The position numbers were made by a program, and so were the translations under genes. The notes under the pieces were generated by a model. That model had not been told where the DNA came from and did no database searches. It saw only the letters and a list, made by a program, of their open reading frames with translations. Source: Adineta steineri (Eukaryota; Rotifera; Eurotatoria; Adinetida; Adinetidae). Taken from it: a stretch of 64,000 nucleotides of DNA. Numbering within the stretch: position 1 is the stretch's first letter; every line of letters begins with the position of its first letter. Of the stretch, positions 26,639 to 39,140 are shown piece after piece. The stretch covers positions 1 through 64,000 of the forward strand of contig CAJNOI010000038.1 of assembly GCA_905250115.1 (NCBI GenBank), written 5' to 3'.

Positions 26639-29275
26639 TTACTGTCTGTTTTTTCTTCCTTGAGTACACAACGATGATCGAACAAATCTTTTTTGTTGAT
26701 CAGTTAATGATTGCAAACGAGATAGTTCAATTAATGATAAATTTTCACCTAAATGACGAATGCAATCTTCATAGAATGATTTTAAAGTTTGTTGCGGTTC
26801 ACCATATTTCATGTGTTTGTTCAAATAGACTAAACTTTGTCCATCACAATTTGCAAGAAGTCGAGACATTTGTTGAAGATTATGTTCAATCAACCAATCT
26901 TGCACATTTGATTCTGTCCATTGGAGTATATTTGATGAAAGTTTATTTCTTGTTGGTGGATCTTTAACTATTATTGCTTGTGCAACAGGTATAGCTGATA
27001 TACTTATATTAGTAACATCTGTAACTTTAAGTTCCTTGGATAACATTTCCATGGCTCTTACAAATTCATATTTAGTAAAATCAACATATAATAGTTGACC
27101 AATCAAAAATAATAACCATCCATCTGGTTTATAGTGTTTTTGCATAAGAACTGGAACTATTCGACGTTGTCGTTGAAATGCATAATGTGCTTCGGCTCGA
27201 CAAAAATTACTTTGTCGATATTGTTCACTCATACAAATAATAATAATTTCTGATCGATCAATAGCTTGTGCCATTGCATCCATGACATTTCCATGCATTT
27301 GATCAAAATCAATCCAAACACGATAACCATTTTTAGTTAGTTCATCATAAAGCTGTTTACACAGAACTTTTTCTTTATGTGAATAACTAATCATAATATG
27401 GAAAGTATTTTCACTATTACTTTGTGGTATTGATCTATCCTGATGTGTGATTTCAAGATTCCAAAGAATACCATGAGTTATTTTGCGCATTTGTTCGTCG
27501 TCAGATTCATTAGCCAGTTGAGATAGCTTATGTATAAATGATGGATGAAAACGAAGTTGTTGTTGAATATCAAGGTTAAATGAAAGTCCCCAGATAGTAT
27601 CATATACAATTGGATATTGATCAGACATTTCAATAAAAAGTGGTATTTTGTTCATTTTAGCTGTTTTCTGTTGGATAAAATCATGCTTCGATAAGTTGAA
27701 GTACCCTGAAATATAATCGAAAAAAAAACATTGTAAATATATTTTAGTTGCATTATGAACAGTGATAAAAACAAAAATAGACTGTTTGATTAATTGATAG
27801 CATTGAGCAAAATAGAATCTGTTACAACATCGACATCTTTGCAGTGGATTGTATTTCTCACTCATTTGAAATCACATTTTCAATGAAAGGATGAATGAAA
27901 CCTTTTAATCGGTTACAAAATGTAGTATTTGTTTTTTATACTAATTTTCTATTGAAATGATCATTCACTGTCGAAATAAGAAGACTTTCTATCTAATTTA
28001 TAGAATCTCAATCTATGCCTATATAATAATATAGTTACCTTGCAATAAATGTTCGATTCGTATTTGTCTGTATTTTTTTAATGGATGACGCCAAGCTTGT
28101 TCAAGCATATTAAAGAAAAACCCACCCATATTATTTGCAATCTTCAATTTTTTAAGTTGTTCATCACTCAAAACTTTGCCTAATATACCATATACGCTTA
28201 AACCAATCTCGTCGTATAGCGCTTCTTCGCCTAGAGTTGACAGCGCATTTTGTATTGATACATTTGAACGAAAAAACCAACTAATATTTTCCGTTTGTAC
28301 CATACGCATTAAAATCATCAAAGCTGCATCCATGATGCTCGTCTCATCATTTGATCGTACAGATTTCATTTCTTTATGGAATGGTCTGTAATCAATAATT
28401 CGTATGAGATCTTCTATATGATCATAAATAATCTGTTCTGTAATAAATAGAACTTTAATCTGTTTTTTGGAATGTCCGTCCCACCAGCACAGTCCACCAA
28501 CAAAAGAAATTAACTGAGTCATACATCCTAATAGTTCCTTGCTCCATAATGCTACAGTACGACTATGAATATGAACTATCTGCAAATAGTCATCTCGAAT
28601 CCAATGAACCAAATCATCAGCAGTACATAGAATCTTATGAGTATTCGGATTTATATAAGAAAATATAGAAAATGAACATGTTCTAATGTAGAATAACATT
28701 TTAGCAGTGAATACAGATTGTGATATCATAGATTGTGACAGTTCATTTAAATAAGTTTTGTATTGTTTGCATAGTATATAGTTATGTAGAATATATTGAT
28801 TGATATGATCCGTGATAGGGAATGCATGGGCAGGAGGATTATAATGTATGAAACATGAATGATTATCAAACCAAAGAGAAGCAACAGCGATAAACATTTC
28901 ATTATCATTGTCAGTTTGATCGATTTGTTTGAAAATAGAACTCACTTGATCAGTGCTAACTGATAAAAGAAGTGCAGCCTTAACATTTAGTTCAATATCA
29001 TCATTGTTGAAAATTAGGTTCTTGTTGAATGATGCAACAGCATAAAAGAACTCTTGATAATGTTCTTCGTTGATCCATTCATCAAAATAACCACTACTGA
29101 GTACTTTCCACACCCATCCTTCAACTACTAATAATGATTCATATGACTTGTGTACAAAGGAATATAAACATTCATTATCTTGTCCTTTAAGAATTAATGA
29201 GATTTGTCGAAGAATATCAATTGATAGTGGAGAAATATTCGGTTTATAAACAGGTTCTTCAAATTTCTTTTCCAT
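26639..29275 (-). CDS. helical/ARM-TIR-SAM protein
   Basis: Exon 1 (29275-28039) and exon 2 (27705-26639) join in frame across a 333 bp intron to give 767 residues. Residues 1-~500 are alpha-helical, with ARM/HEAT-like segments such as KIPLFIEMSDQYPIVYDTIW. A TIR domain follows at ~512-640: FHIMISYSHKEKVLCKQLYD, GYRVWIDFDQM, and NFCRAEAHYAF with a Glu at about 584 where SARM1-type NADases have their catalytic Glu. A SAM-like helical domain (about 672-735, QWTESNVQDWLIEHNLQQM) comes next. The TIR may cleave NAD+ or act as an adaptor; the Glu supports but does not prove catalysis. SARM1 has ARM-SAM-SAM-TIR, so the order here is permuted. No signal peptide or membrane segment is seen. The family looks like an expanded bdelloid one, inferred from recollection of similar proteins. 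Confidence 0.82.
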
Positions 29276-31128
29276 CGTTAGTTTCTTATTTCCTCTTTCT
29301 CGATCCGCCGTACTTATATAGTATTATATGACGAAAATACTTCTACAATTATATTATTACTTTAATGCATAATAACATAATTTCGCCTACATCTTTATGC
29401 ATATATATACTTTTTCTCTTATTATTTTTATTTGCAATTTCACTTGTATTCAGATGACGTTTTGAATAGTATTGACATATATTCATATTTTCTTTTTGAT
29501 TAATTGAAAAAGACATTTTGATCGTCATTTCAATTTCAGGTAGATGAATAATAATAAAAAGAAAATCTTATGACGTTGATTAAAACATATTGAATAAAAG
29601 TAAATGACAAATGATTTGAGTCAACATAAGATTAGTGAATAGATTATTAAGCAATGCAAAAGATTTTGGGCAAATGTCAGACTTGCTCAAACCATAATAC
29701 TAGTCGCTAATCCAATGATATCCTTTTTTTTGGTTCAAAAGAGCAGAGTTTGAATCACAATTTTTATGCCAGACTTATGTGTTAAAAACGAATGTCAGGA
29801 TAAGGAAAAGTAAACATCTGTAAAAAAAACTTTTTTTGCTACCTAACAGGTTTGCATTTTGTAATATTTCAAGCTATATGAAGCTAAATTGTAACAAAAA
29901 AATTACAAAAAAATCTACTGCATGAAAAACTATGTCAGTAACGGCTTTCGTAAAACTTTTTAGATCAGTTGTTCATTCTTTGAACAAAAACCAGTTTGAA
30001 AATTGAGATTATCAATTTCGCAGAATATCAATATCTCCAAAAGAATTTCTTTTATCATTGGGAAACAGTGATGCAGTAACAACGAGCAAAGGGTAGTTTC
30101 TTCTATTAAAGAGTGTAATCTAACTTGCATTATATCACTGAAAAGAACATACAAAGTATTTTCTCATTTCTCTTCTAATTTATAAAATAAGCAATGTTAT
30201 ATACAAAACAATATTGTTTGATGGTGAAGTTGCACGAACGTTTTTAGAGGCATTTGATGTTTAGCTTATCCTCCTTAGATTTGTTCTAAAACAATAAGTC
30301 TGATATAAAAGTTATTGTCAAACACTGTTCTTCCGAATGAAAATAAATTTATGTTGCTAAAATATAAATACTATAGTTTTTAAGTAATTTCATTTCAGTT
30401 AATATCAGTAGACAAAACACATAAGAGGTAATATTTGGCTAATCTATGGAAAAAATTCAATTTCTAAAACTATTGATAAAAGTGGATAGCTACTTTTCTG
30501 TTTTCCGCTTGCTAAGAACAATAGATCTCGAAACAATGTAATATATTCGATCGCTTGTGTTAACTTTTGAGTTACACAACTTTGCTTTTTTGTGTTGACG
30601 ACATAGTAATGATTATGAAGGTAGTTGGAAATTCTCTGAGAGTGATTCTCGTTGAATGAATTGAAGTTGAAACATTGTGTTACAATGTTTTTCATTTCTA
30701 CCTGTTATTTCAACATTAATTTAAAAAATCTTTCGTTTGCATTATTGTATCAACAAAAGAATGACGTACATATCTCTGTTCTATGATAAAGATTGTATAA
30801 GATAAAATGAATTTATGTTGGTTTTTTTCTTTTGTTTGGTTAATAGTAAAATAGATATAAATTCATTTTTTGTTTCTTTTCTCACACAAAAGTATAAAAA
30901 CAAAATTATAAAATATTGCAGAACTAGTGAAGATTGAAGAATATCTACTGTAACAATTATTCTTAGAGAAAAGTATTATTGAATTACTAAAAATAAATAG
31001 TAGTTGGACCTAGATTAAGCGGCGGTATCGGCCACATTCTTTTTAACTATTATAATACATAAGGTAAGAAGATTCTTTTCTTTGATCAATATTCATAAAT
31101 GATATTCTATTGTATTATGCTCATAGAA
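29276..31128. other. divergent intergenic region
   Basis: Upstream of both the TIR gene (minus strand) and the zinc-finger/coiled-coil gene (plus strand). Frames at 29960-30154 and 30444-30695 are short and without splice context. A likely 5' UTR intron of the next gene runs from a GTAAGAAG donor near 31061 to an AG at about 31126. Confidence 0.45.
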
Positions 31129-32553
31129 ATGGCAAATTTAAATCAATGTTCCACTTGTCAAAAGCCAGCAGGAATAATTCATTGCGCAGGTTGTGATAGT
31201 TACTTCTGCACAAAGGATTTCAGAGGTCATCGTGAGATATTATATACTGAGATGGAAGAACTCGTTGAAGAGTGTAATAAACTGCAAGAGAAAGTTAACA
31301 AAGCAACCAACATACGCAATCCACTTCTTAAAGAAATCAATGCATGGGAGAAGATTACAATTGAAAAAGTGCAACAAACAGCTGAACAGGCACGTCAGCG
31401 GGCTAATCAACTGATGAATTCAAAGTCTACGATCATTACAACTGAATTCATAGGCTTGTCAGATGAGTTAGCTGGCTTGAAAGAAACTGAGAATTATGTT
31501 GAACATGATTTAACAAGACTTAAACAAAAGATTGATCAATTTAATGTAGACTTGACTCAACTTTCTCAAGCACCTAGAATTGAACTTAATAGTGAGGAAA
31601 GCAAAAAAATAAAATGGGATTGTATTATCTATGTTCAAGAAAAATCTGGTATGTTTCTGACGTCCATTTTGAATAAATTTTCAGTGTGATATTTTTCAAA
31701 AAATATGAACTTGAGACGTTCGGAATATTAATCATAGTTCGTGCAGTAATAGTAAAATTGACAAAAGACTTCAGTTGATTATCTAATTTTTCTTCAAAAT
31801 TTGTTTTATATATTGCACAGAACAGAACAAGAATAACTTGCGCAGTATATATACTAAATATCGTCATAAACTAATAGTATCTATTGATATATTTTTCGTC
31901 TTTCCAGTTATACTGTTCAATTCAGTGTTGTTTATTTTCTATTTCGCTATTTGAGTATTTTATAAATTATTGTGTTTTTATATCAACTATAAAACATTAT
32001 TTCTTTGATCTTAGTGGTCGATTCGGTTAATTAGCTCTTCGAAGAGAAATAGACCAAAGTTGTAGATGGTTGAGATTGTTTAGAGTAAGGCTCGAGTTAA
32101 TGTTAGACAAGTAAACATTTAATTGCTAGACTTTTTCCTTGAGTTATTGAATATCACCAACTATTGACTGTACGACGAATGAATCACAACAGTTCTGTAT
32201 AATCTTATCTTCACACTAACACAGTTACTCAGTTGTAAGCGAATGTATAAATAAAATATACCGTTTCAGAATCGACCAGTGAGCAGTCTCGTTGTGTTTG
32301 TCAAATTTTAATAAATAATACATCCTTTTATTTAGAAAATGCACAAACAAGTAAATCACTTCCTCAAGAGCAACTTCTTTGTGGTGGTCGAGCTTGTGTA
32401 CGTTGTGGTAAATGTTCTGATGGGCATTATGACAGTAATATGAACCGTTATCGCCATCGTGATGGCAGCATTTGCAATCCTTTTGGTACTGCTTGTGATC
32501 GTTATCGTCTTCATACTCGTGACTCGGTCTCTGCAAGTGTATATACGCCGTAG
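31129..32553 (+). CDS. zinc-finger/coiled-coil protein with Cys-rich C-terminal exon
   Basis: Exon 1 (31129-31648) encodes an N-terminal Cys/His cluster (CSTCQKPAGIIHCAGCDSYF then CTKDFRGHRE) resembling a minimal B-box. About 130 residues of coiled coil follow (ELVEECNKLQEKVNKA, ARQRANQLMNS, DLTRLKQKIDQF). The donor at 31649 leaves one base, which joins the acceptor at 32335 in frame with a 72-codon exon (32336-32553) ending at TAG. That exon carries CGGRACVRCGKCSDGH and codons mostly ending in A/T, like other genes here. The spliced product is 245 residues. The intron is long (687 bp). Function is unknown; it is likely a protein-interaction factor. The ATG at 31129 is preferred over 31099 because the sequence before it looks like a 5' UTR intron. 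The second exon is less certain than the first. Confidence 0.6.
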
Positions 32554-32864
32554 TGGATAAGAACTGAGGACTGAGGGTGGGGGTTTTTGGTATATTGAAT
32601 ATTTTATATTTGTTGTTTGTTATTGCAAAAATCAAGAAAATAGTTTATGGATGCAGGATTTTCATATTTAGACAAGTGAACATTTGTAAGAAACAGATTT
32701 TCAAAAAGTATAGTAGTTCTCATTATTTAAAAAATGAAAAAAATATATCGTGTGAAAATTGAGGTAAAATAGCTATGTGTGAGTTCAATTTGATAATTGA
32801 AGGTTATGGAAAGAAATTGAAGTGATCAATTTGTGAGTATTGTATTATAAGACAGATATTTGAA

Positions 32865-32956
32865 AGGGTGTGGGTGTGGGTGTGAATCTGGATGTGGGTG
32901 GGTGTAAGGTTGGTGTATTATGGTTAACATACTCATACGTATACCCCCACCCGCCC
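32865..32956. repeat. telomere-like GT/CA palindrome 3 (longest run)
   Basis: The left arm contains GGGTGTGGGTGTGGGTGTG, three consecutive TGTGGG units, then GGATGTGGGTGGGTGT. The right arm has ATACCCCCACCCGCCC. It lies ~310 bp past the zinc-finger gene. Confidence 0.65.
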
Positions 32957-33390
32957 AAAAAGTCGTGCAGTTTTATAGTAATGTTCATTGTAACCATGAG
33001 GAGTATTCAAAAGCTAACAAAATAAGAATAGCTATACGAAGAGCAAGTGAAATGTTATTTATCGATCATATGCTATACTCTTTTATTTACTCCAACAGCA
33101 AAATGCAGCAATTCTTGAGTTTTCAAATACAATTGTAGAAAATCAGTTTGTAATTCATGTGCAGCTTAACATGTTGTGTCTGTTTATTCTTCAACATTGC
33201 CTGTTATATGGAAAGACTGTTTATCTTAACTTCAAAATTATTCTTTGATCACAATGCTTTGAAACGAAATCATTTATAAGAAAAAAGAGGCTTCTAACAA
33301 ATTGATCAGAAACTATCTTCGTTTCTCATTGCCTTGAGTGAATATGATTTGTAAAATGTGCTTATGCACTTAGCAAAGACTTTAATATCA

Positions 33391-33464
33391 TGGGATGTGG
33401 GTGTGGGTGAGGAGGTGGGTCTCTTCGTCATTTAGACTTACACCTGGATGCACCCACGCACATC
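33391..33464. repeat. telomere-like GT/CA palindrome 4
   Basis: GGGATGTGGGTGTGGGTGAGG on the left; ACACCTGGATGCACCCACGCA on the right. Confidence 0.55.
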
Positions 33465-34808
33465 TATCCTAGTGTCATAAAACATAAGATTATCGAGTTT
33501 ATCAGGTTTATTTGCGTCGCTCCTTTTATGCCATTATGAATATACGCAAATAAAAAACGGAACTGATTCACGTCTTATATTTAAACAATATGTAAATTTG
33601 GTATTCAAGTTTACTTCAATGAACTCAAAAAGAATAATATTGAATAGAAAGTATGATTTGAAATAAGAATATGTGTAAGAACGCAAATAAACAGGAATAA
33701 CCGAAAATAAATACGACTAAACGTTTGTGTTCTTTGTTGCATTTTTTCGCTTCAGAAAAATAGTATGTTACGTCAATGACAAGTAAGTTTTCGTATAGCT
33801 AAGTAAAAATGCATGCAGAACTCACTGACACTTTTAGTAAAGAATAGAATAAGTTGAAGACAAAAAAGCGCAGTGTTTTTATATTGACAACTTTGATAGT
33901 TAAAGAATTGTTATATATTGTTCTCATATTTGATGTCAAAATATGACAGTTTCATAATGAGCTTACTACATATATCTAATAACATACAATGAATACGTAG
34001 TCTCGCACATTGTACCTAAAATTATGGATTATTGTGTCGATTGACCTAACTAACTCGTAATTAAACATCGTGTTTTCTGACATTTTTCAAGCAGACTGAG
34101 CTGTTTATACACATTTGTTCAACATTTTATGTGAAAGTATTATCCGCTTCTGTTCTTGTAAACAACGCAGATATAACATCCCTAGTTCTAACTGTCGTAA
34201 AATTACTCAGTTGAAATACAGTCAAAACATGCTTTTTTTGGATCCCAATCATAATACACAGGCATTGGCGCTGTCCATCCAGTTCAGAATCACATAAATT
34301 ATACATCAATGCGTAGCCCTTTCATTTCAGAAAAAACTTTATTCAGTGGCTATAGTTAGTGTCCAATTGTAAGGTGATCTCAAATAATTCTATGATGCAG
34401 AATAAAATACTCTTTCTAATCAGTATAGATTAAGTCTGAAACGTGGTAGAATATCTGTATGTTTTGAGTAATGTCGCATACGTATGAGTATAATGAAAAC
34501 TCATTTCTTTTTACAACTATGTTTCATTACAATAATTTTCAATCCTAACAATTTTACTTGAGTTTATCCCCGCAAGAAGCAGCATCTATTTCCGTACAAG
34601 ATTGTACAGAGAATAACTCAACATAGAAGATGTGTCAAATCAACAATTTTTACACCTCCATCTTTTCTAGAACTTTCTTTTTTTCAGATATCAGCACTCA
34701 AAATTGATCCCATTGTCTGTAAATAGAATGTCTTTTCATATTTTGTCTATAAAAATCAAATATATGAGACATATTTTCTTCTAGATTTTTACTAGCAACG
34801 TGAATAAT

Positions 34809-35920
34809 ATGGTTGAATACGAATCTACATCAGATACCGATTTATTGTTGGCAGGCGACGGCAACAATGCCCTTACCAAACTTCGAATATACTTGAATAA
34901 TAATTCAAATAGATCACGTTTTGATCTTCGTCCATTAGCCCATGCTCGAGTTGTCAGAGAGCGAAATTTATCAGGATATATAGCTCATTTATCGACATTG
35001 CGAGAAAGTCGTTGGGTAAGCGAAGCAAAAGCACCGTACTTCGGTGATGAAGTTATAGCACATCGCGCACTAGCCAACATTTGGGATGATTATCAGTTCG
35101 ATCAACCAACCACAACTCTACTGGACGGTGGCAAATTCAAAGAAATGGTTTATGATTTGAAAGAGACACAACATCGAGAGCCATGTTCGAAATGTCAAAG
35201 TCTCGGACAAATCAAGTGTCGAGAATGTTTCGGTTTTGGTGATTATGCCTGTGAAAAATGCCAACAAGGTAGAATTGAGTGTTGTCAATTTGCACTCTGC
35301 CGCAGATGCAGGGGTGAAGGTTCTTACCTATGCGATAAATGTATGGGAAGGATAAGAGTTATTTGTTCGACATGTCTTACTCGTGGCTATATTCCATGTC
35401 CTGATTGTGCTGGGTTTCGTTTTGTTCTCGTTTGGACAAAACTACACATTAGATGGGAAAATCATGAATCAATAATCACTCTAAACGGTGGTAATAGTAA
35501 TATTCTTCCTATTTCAGTATTAAAAAATTCATCTGAAAAATCTATCTGTTTTCAATTTGATGATAATTGGAAGACAACACAAACGATCGATAATATATTT
35601 GATACTTGTTGGGGATTGTCTCACGAATTACAGGCTAACATTTGTAAAAGTTTTCAAACGCAACACCATGATAAATCGGGAAGAATTATTCGACTATATT
35701 GTATGATTGAATGGCTTCATATAAAACAAATAGATTATACATTCGGTCAGGAATCAGGTAATATTCATTTTGTGAAAGATTCTTGTGATAATTTTATTCA
35801 CTTTTGTGCATAGGCAAGATATATACATTCTGTCTGTATGGTGACCACGAAAATGAAGTTTATGATAATCAATATCCATACAAGAGCGGTGGTGGCGGAT
35901 GTGGATGCACAGTGTTATAA
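34809..35920 (+). CDS. SSUH2: SSUH2-like protein with repeated CxxC zinc-binding motifs
   Basis: Exons 34809-35757 and 35814-35920 join in frame over a 56 bp intron, 351 residues. Seven CxxC pairs at about residues 126, 137, 148, 164, 175, 186 and 197 are spaced mostly 11 residues apart (EPCSKCQSLGQIKCRECFGF, YACEKC, LCRRC, YLCDKC, VICSTC, YIPCPDC). This is the DnaJ-like zinc region of SSUH2. After it come the beta-rich LVWTKLHIRWENHE segment and the C-terminal GKIYTFCLYG and GCGCTVL, matching the family's end. Vertebrate SSUH2 has a role in tooth development; the biochemical function is unknown. An additional 5' exon is possible because an acceptor-like site precedes the ATG and the frame is open back to it. 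Confidence 0.85.
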
Positions 35921-36078
35921 CGGATCATTGAATTGAGAGAATATCCAACGACATCTGCATACTTTTCAAAACCTTGTTACATTATCTTATTTTTTATATA
36001 TGAATATATACTATAATTATAATCGTTTTTTTTCATTATATATATTTAGTATCTCAGAGACTTCTTATATTTTCTTGC

Positions 36079-36136
36079 AGATGTGGGTATGCGTATGGAT
36101 GTCGCATCATATTTACATATATTCACTCAGACACCT
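36079..36136. repeat. telomere-like palindrome 5 (degenerate)
   Basis: GATGTGGGTATGCGTATGGAT on the left; TATTCACTCAGACACC on the right. Weaker than the others. Confidence 0.35.
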
Positions 36137-36243
36137 TAGTTTAACAGAAAGTACTGTTAATGGTAGTTTATTCTAGAAACATTCATTTTGGTAGAAAATA
36201 TTCTGCAATCTTGGTGAATATATGGTTATGATACTGATAAAAG

Positions 36244-36310
36244 CGAGGGTGAGGATGCGTAAGAGATATACAGTATCACTCTCTTCTACACCCACACCCA
36301 CCCTCAAGAT
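36244..36310. repeat. telomere-like GT/CA palindrome 6
   Basis: GAGGGTGAGGATGCG on the left; ACACCCACACCCACCCTCAA on the right. It directly abuts the start of dispersed repeat copy 3. Confidence 0.6.
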
Positions 36311-37260
36311 ATACTACCAATGAGTTCTGGCATCAGTTTCTAAATATAAAAAAAAAGAAAACGTTATTTAAGTCGATCTACTATGAGTAGAATATATTTT
36401 GTCTATGAACTTGATATGACCTGAGTATTGTAATGATGAATGATAAATTATTGACAATCCGAATATGATTGAACTGATACATGGAGATAAAAGTATGAAA
36501 ACTGATGTGATATTTAATCTTTAGTTTTGATTGAAATATATGCAGAAGACGAAAAGATGATTTTAGAATTTTCCTGCTACATCTGAATATTTATATATAT
36601 ATATCTTCATAATTTCTTGTATTTACTGAAAGCAGTTTAATGATATTTCTCAATTTATAGAGCACGTGTTTAATACTTTTTATTTTTTTTTCCAACTAGA
36701 ATACATTATGACTTTGAGCAACATAAGAATAACAAATAATATAATTTAGCAAACTGAATAACACGACTATAGTACTAGTTAAAAACTCCACACGTTAAAA
36801 TTTTTAGAATTTCTGCAAATTGATTGATTTCAGTTTAATTTAATGATAATTCTAGAATTATAGTGAATTCCTGAAAAAGCATTGTTCACTAAGAAAAGTA
36901 ATAATGTTATGAAGGTGGATGGATCGTGCTCGAGAATGATATCAGGATGATTATTGTTATTCTTAGTCCTATATATTTTTTTCGCCGAAGATGATAAAAA
37001 GAACGATATAATGATAGTTTTAATATTATATTATTTAATTTCATTTATTTTATGTGTAGAATGATGAAATTATAAAATTTTCAGTGCTGTATTGAAAGAT
37101 ATTACTTTCGTTCTAAAACTACACCTTCATTCACAATAAATAAAGGTACAAATAAAATATTGTAAATGAATTTCATTTGTTTACATCTAAAATTCTGAAT
37201 AGTTACACCTTGGTGACATTATTACTCTCTATAACTGATAGTACAAAATCTCTCCATCTA
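36300..37260 (+). repeat. ~1 kb dispersed repeat, copy 3 (plus orientation)
   Basis: Inverted relative to the copy at 18800-19740 and in the same orientation as the partial copy at 24015-24600. It starts beside a telomere-like palindrome (CCCTCAAGATATACTACCAA). No coding capacity seen. Confidence 0.75.
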
Positions 37261-37627
37261 ACGATATCAAAAGGCATGTATTAAATTTTTCATCTTTATT
37301 ATTGTTTACATGATATATGTTAAGAAAACATCGTTAGTATATGCAAAAGTTCATAAAAGCATTCTTTAAATGAAATTGCTTCCAGTATAGAATTCATAAA
37401 CATGGTAAGTTTTCATTATAATTTTTTAAAATACATAATTTACTATTGATCAATTCATGGCACATCATAGAGTTTTATCTCTTGTACAATATAATCAACA
37501 TATTTATAAAATGAATTTAGAATACTAATACTACTAATAAACTATTTTGAGAGTAATCAAGTCATGTCGCAAATGATGACTTTTTTTATTCTTTCATACC
37601 AACAGAAAAACAAAATGTACATAATAA

Positions 37628-37727
37628 NNNNNNNNNNNNNNNNNNNNNNNNNNNNNNNNNNNNNNNNNNNNNNNNNNNNNNNNNNNNNNNNNNNNNNNNN
37701 NNNNNNNNNNNNNNNNNNNNNNNNNNN
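37628..37727. other. assembly gap (100 N)
   Basis: Exactly 100 N. A run of this fixed size usually marks a scaffold join of unknown length, so order and distance across it are not directly sequenced. Confidence 0.97.
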
Positions 37728-38220
37728 ATCGATATGCACAGCACAATATTTGACTTTTATATGAAACTTCAAAATTCGAAACAGATCTAACCAGTGAAAA
37801 GAGAGAGAGAAACTTCTAAATGATTAGATTTAGTTGAGGACTCTTTTCGCAATCAATCAAATAAAACATAATATTGTTCACATTGATCAAATCGTTTCTA
37901 CGTAACATCTAAGAAGTTTTGTTTTATTCTTTTCAAATAACAATCAAAATCTTTGATAATTTTTCTGATCTGATAGTTATCCTCACATCTTGAGATCGAG
38001 AATGTTAAGAAGAAGAATATCTATAATCAATTGAAATTTTATATTTTAAATGAATTTACTTAATTTGTATTGAAATTGTCAAATTAATCAATTGTTTCAT
38101 TTACACAGTTTTATTTTTTTTCGATTAAAGAAGTTTCATGTACTGTATTTTCTTTTGCTTTGAACCTCAGTTTCTTTTAACAAAACTATACAGCTTTCCA
38201 TTATCAACATTCACATCTCA

Positions 38221-39140
38221 TCATTTCATTCGATTATACTTCAACTTACCACAATATCTTTTTAAATAATTGAATTTCTGAATTCGATGATTTGATTGAT
38301 CAGTAACAAACATGTTCCCAGAACGGTCGAAACTCAAACCATGTGGAAAAAACAATTGATTGGATTGTAAACCCTTTCCATAACACCCAACTAAACACCG
38401 AAAACCATTCAACCCTGAACCAATAATACGATGATTGTTCTGATCTACAACGAATAAATATTTCTCAGCATCTAATATAATTTCCCTAGGATAGTTAAGT
38501 TCAATTGTTTGATGCGGTGACGTTCTTCCAGCCACAACGATGCCATTTGATTGTCCCGACTGGAACAACTGAACTCGGTGATTTTCGCAATCTGCCACAT
38601 ATAAATCGAAATTCACATCGACAAAGATTCCACTAGGAAAATAAAGTTGATTAGGGGCTGCTCCTAGAGTACCTGTTCCAGCAGCGACAGGATTTGAAGT
38701 CATCATAGAGTCATTTAATGATCTTTTCACTACTTGATGATGCTTAGACATTGAACAGTAAAGAGTATCATTGATATCGACAAATAAACCATCACATGAT
38801 GAGTTAATATTCATCACTGTAACAAAGATATTTGTTTCTGCTATCCATTTCTGCACTCGACCATTATAATATCCATCATCAATATAAATGTCACCATTCG
38901 ATGTCACAAAGAGAGAGTTAGGTTGTCTAAAACTACCAGAAATGTTCTTTGTTGGATTGACACTCTCTTTTTGCCATATCACAATTGTGCTGTTTTCTAT
39001 ATTAGCGACATAGATTGTGTTGTTTGTGCTCACAAAAATGGCGGTAGGTTTCTGACCCACAATTGATTGATTAGCAATGGTAATTCCATTGGGATTCCAA
39101 GTGGCCGTTGGACAAAACTTTGGTTGATGGAATGAAAGAG
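38221..39140 (-). CDS. secreted NHL-repeat protein, copy 1 (5' exon not found)
   Basis: A single long exon starts at an acceptor (TTTTTAG before 39140) and encodes ALSFHQPKFCPTATWNPNG then about five NHL/beta-propeller repeats (GIFVDVNFDLYVADCENHRV, GLSFDRSGNMFVTDQSNHRI). It is closely similar along its length to the copy at 41110-42032. In that copy a separate short exon provides the signal peptide. No equivalent exon was found in 39141-41100, so this copy may be partial. A GTAAGT donor-like site lies near the 3' end (in CGKLKYNRMK), so a further 3' exon is possible. NHL propellers are binding platforms; function is otherwise unknown. Confidence 0.7.

Larger units (their letters stand above)
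32554..34808. other. intergenic region with two telomere-like palindromes
   Basis: No frame has coding support; the mirror frames at 34115-34309 are overlapping shadows. Palindromes lie at 32865-32956 and 33391-33464. Just before the next gene a TTTTCTTCTAG acceptor-like site (34774-34784) allows an unseen 5' exon. Confidence 0.45.
35921..37627. other. intergenic region with palindromes and dispersed repeat
   Basis: No genes. Two telomere-like palindromes and the plus-oriented dispersed repeat copy 3 fill much of it; the rest to the N gap is AT-rich. Confidence 0.55.

Noticed and set aside
29700-29790. Possible tRNA (GAGTTTGAATCAC resembling a B box)
   Set aside because: The box does not fit GGTTCRANNCC and no cloverleaf can be drawn.
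32225-32635. 136-codon minus-strand His/Asp-rich frame
   Set aside because: Antisense shadow of the Cys-rich exon of the zinc-finger gene.
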